Source of the DNA: an uncultured Collinsella sp. | Lineage (GTDB): Bacteria > Actinomycetota > Coriobacteriia > Coriobacteriales > Coriobacteriaceae | DNA length: 6,612 bases | Reading direction: 5' to 3' | Assembly: GCA_900552875.1 (NCBI GenBank) | Contig: USCS01000088.1 | Span: 1 to 6,612, forward strand | Part shown: piece after piece, positions 5,524-6,612 of the stretch | Layout: each line of letters opens with the position of its first letter | Numbering within the stretch: position 1 is the first letter of the stretch | Program-made: the position numbers and the translations under genes | Notes under the pieces: generated by a model | The model's input: the letters and a program-made list of their open reading frames with translations, nothing else | What the model was told of the DNA's origin: nothing | The model's database searches: none

Positions 5524-6456
5524 CTAGCAGACCTGACGGATGGCGATGCCCTTCTTATACTCCTCGACCTTGGCGAAATCGCCCAGGCCCGCGCACTCGA
5601 CCACGTTAGCGCCGGTAGCCATCGACAGGCGCAGGGCATCCTCGACGCGCTCGGGAGCATCGTGCCACACGGACAGGAAGGCAGCAAGCGAGGAGTCACC
5701 AGCGCAGACAGTCGACAGCAGGTTGACCTCGAAGTCGCGCTTGGCAAACCAGATGTGCTCACCGTTGGAGAAATACGCACCGGCGCCGCCAAGGGTCAGT
5801 AGTACGTTCTTAGCGCCCTTAGCGTGAAGCTCGGCCATAGCGCCCTTGACGGACTCATCGTCGCCACCGCTCACCTTGATGCCAAAGATGTCGAGTAGCT
5901 CGTCGTCGTTAGGCTTGATCAGCAGCGGCTCCATGGCAATAAGGTCGGCCAGCTGATGGCTTGAGATGTCGAGGACGAACTCAGCACCCTTGGCCTTAAC
6001 GCGGCGCAGGACCTCGGCCAGGAAGCCCTCGGAGGTGTTGGGGGGCAGCGAGCCGCTGATGACCAGGCAGGTCATATCGTCGAGCGAATCGATAAGCTCA
6101 AACATCTCCTGCTCGTTGGCCTCGTTGATCGCGGCGCCGGCGTTGACCATGTTGTACTCGGTGTCGGGGCCGGCATTGAGGAACACGTTGACGCGCGTGA
6201 TGCCATCAGTCCACACGGGCTTGACAGGCACGCCCAGGGCCTCGGCGCCCTTGACGATGAACTCGCCCGAGAAGCCGGCGAAAAAGCCCAAGATTGTGGT
6301 GTCAACGCCGTAGTGATCGAGCGTAAACGAGACGTTGAGACCCTTGCCGTTGGGCGTGTAGACGGCGTTACGGGTACGCGTGACGGTGTTGGCAGCAAGG
6401 CCGTCGCAGGAGATGTTGTAGTCAATGGCGGGATTTGCAGTGAGCGTGTAAATCAT
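5524..6456 (-). CDS. 1-phosphofructokinase-like PfkB family sugar kinase
   Basis: This 310-residue cytoplasmic kinase belongs to the FruK/LacC branch of the PfkB (ribokinase) family, which phosphorylates sugar phosphates with ATP. Visible motifs are MIYTLTANPAIDY (1-13, typical of FruK), NGKGLNVS (36-43, usually GGKGxNVS), SGSLPPN (134-140), KPNDDEL (181-187), TLGGAGA (221-227) and CAGDSSLAAF (251-260), with catalytic base D254. Two positions differ from the usual family: N36 for the first glycine of GGKG, and C251 for the first glycine of GAGD. The likely reaction is fructose-1-phosphate to fructose-1,6-bisphosphate; tagatose-6-phosphate kinase (LacC) is the main alternative. No PTS or regulator gene of a fru operon lies beside it within the window. 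The ATG at 6456 is preceded by AAAGGA at six bases, and an upstream in-frame GTG (6471) would swallow this site. Confidence 0.88.
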   Translation of the reverse strand: MIYTLTANPAIDYNISCDGLAANTVTRTRNAVYTPNGKGLNVSFTLDHYGVDTTILGFFAGFSGEFIVKGAEALGVPVKPVWTDGITRVNVFLNAGPDTEYNMVNAGAAINEANEQEMFELIDSLDDMTCLVISGSLPPNTSEGFLAEVLRRVKAKGAEFVLDISSHQLADLIAMEPLLIKPNDDELLDIFGIKVSGGDDESVKGAMAELHAKGAKNVLLTLGGAGAYFSNGEHIWFAKRDFEVNLLSTVCAGDSSLAAFLSVWHDAPERVEDALRLSMATGANVVECAGLGDFAKVEEYKKGIAIRQVC

Positions 6457-6462
6457 GAATGT

Positions 6463-6468
6463 TCCTTT
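6463..6468 (-). promoter_or_regulatory. Ribosome binding site deciding the kinase start
   Basis: The minus strand reads AAAGGA six bases before the ATG at 6456-6454. It also codes inside the longer frame from GTG at 6471, which argues for the shorter protein beginning MIYTL, as in other FruK proteins. Confidence 0.75.
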
Positions 6469-6490
6469 CACGAAGTAACGTGTTGGTGAA

Positions 6491-6496
6491 AGTATA
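6491..6496 (-). promoter_or_regulatory. Possible -10 element of the kinase gene
   Basis: The minus strand reads TATACT about 34 bases upstream of the kinase start, a 5-of-6 match to the consensus. No clear -35 stands at the right distance, so this is a weak call. The rest of 6497-6585 holds no gene that I can see. Confidence 0.35.
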
Positions 6497-6585
6497 TTCC
6501 ACCCATCGGTAAAAGGCTAGGACAACTCGGTGAACGGTGTGGAAGCGATGAAGTACGGCAGAACATCTCTCTCCAATGACGGAAC

Positions 6586-6612
6586 AAAAAAGGCGCCCCA
6601 GCCGAAACCGGG
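6586..6612 (-). terminator. Partial intrinsic terminator at the right edge (gene outside the window)
   Basis: In minus-strand RNA, GGGGCGCC (6599-6592) is followed by UUUUUU (6591-6586), which looks like the 3' arm and U-tract of a terminator. The bases GGG at 6610-6612 on the plus strand would begin the matching arm, leaving a ten-base loop. The rest of the stem is cut by the window edge. This implies a minus-strand gene just to the right and a separate transcript for the kinase. Confidence 0.6.

Overview
The window reads as chromosomal DNA of a fairly GC-rich, Gram-positive-like gut bacterium, probably a member of the Coriobacteriia (Collinsella-like). This is inferred from base composition, gene style, strong Shine-Dalgarno sites and the type of proteins. 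It was not confirmed by any search.

Left part, plus strand (1-1460): the C-terminal end of a FecCD-type permease for iron-siderophore, haem or cobalamin uptake. Its stop codon directly abuts the start of an ABC ATPase. The ATPase is unusually long because it carries a C-terminal Rossmann-like domain of about 110 residues. A long, nearly perfect hairpin (14 bp plus wobble extension) lies in the last codons of the ATPase gene. A short gap (1461-1581) follows, holding a decayed fragment of an IS3-family transposase (OrfB).

Middle part, minus strand (1582-3844): read in the direction of transcription, this is a tRNA-Glu(CUC) gene with encoded CCA and its own intrinsic terminator, then a membrane protein of the MprF-flippase-like / UPF0104 family, then a TetR-type regulator. 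No terminator is visible between the membrane protein and the regulator, so they may share a transcript. An inverted repeat upstream of the regulator is a candidate operator.

Right part, minus strand (3972-6612): a 1-phosphofructokinase-like PfkB kinase with its own terminator, followed by a CCA-adding tRNA nucleotidyltransferase with an HD domain, which lies just upstream of the tRNA-Glu gene. At the right edge is one arm and the U-tract of a terminator belonging to a gene outside the window.

Most of the window is ordinary: nutrient uptake, tRNA maturation, sugar-phosphate metabolism and a regulator. I do not see a complete new system. The points most worth a second look are the ATPase fusion with its variant Q-loop, the hairpin at the end of its gene, the IS3 remnant, the TetR-upstream inverted repeat and the altered motif residues of the kinase.
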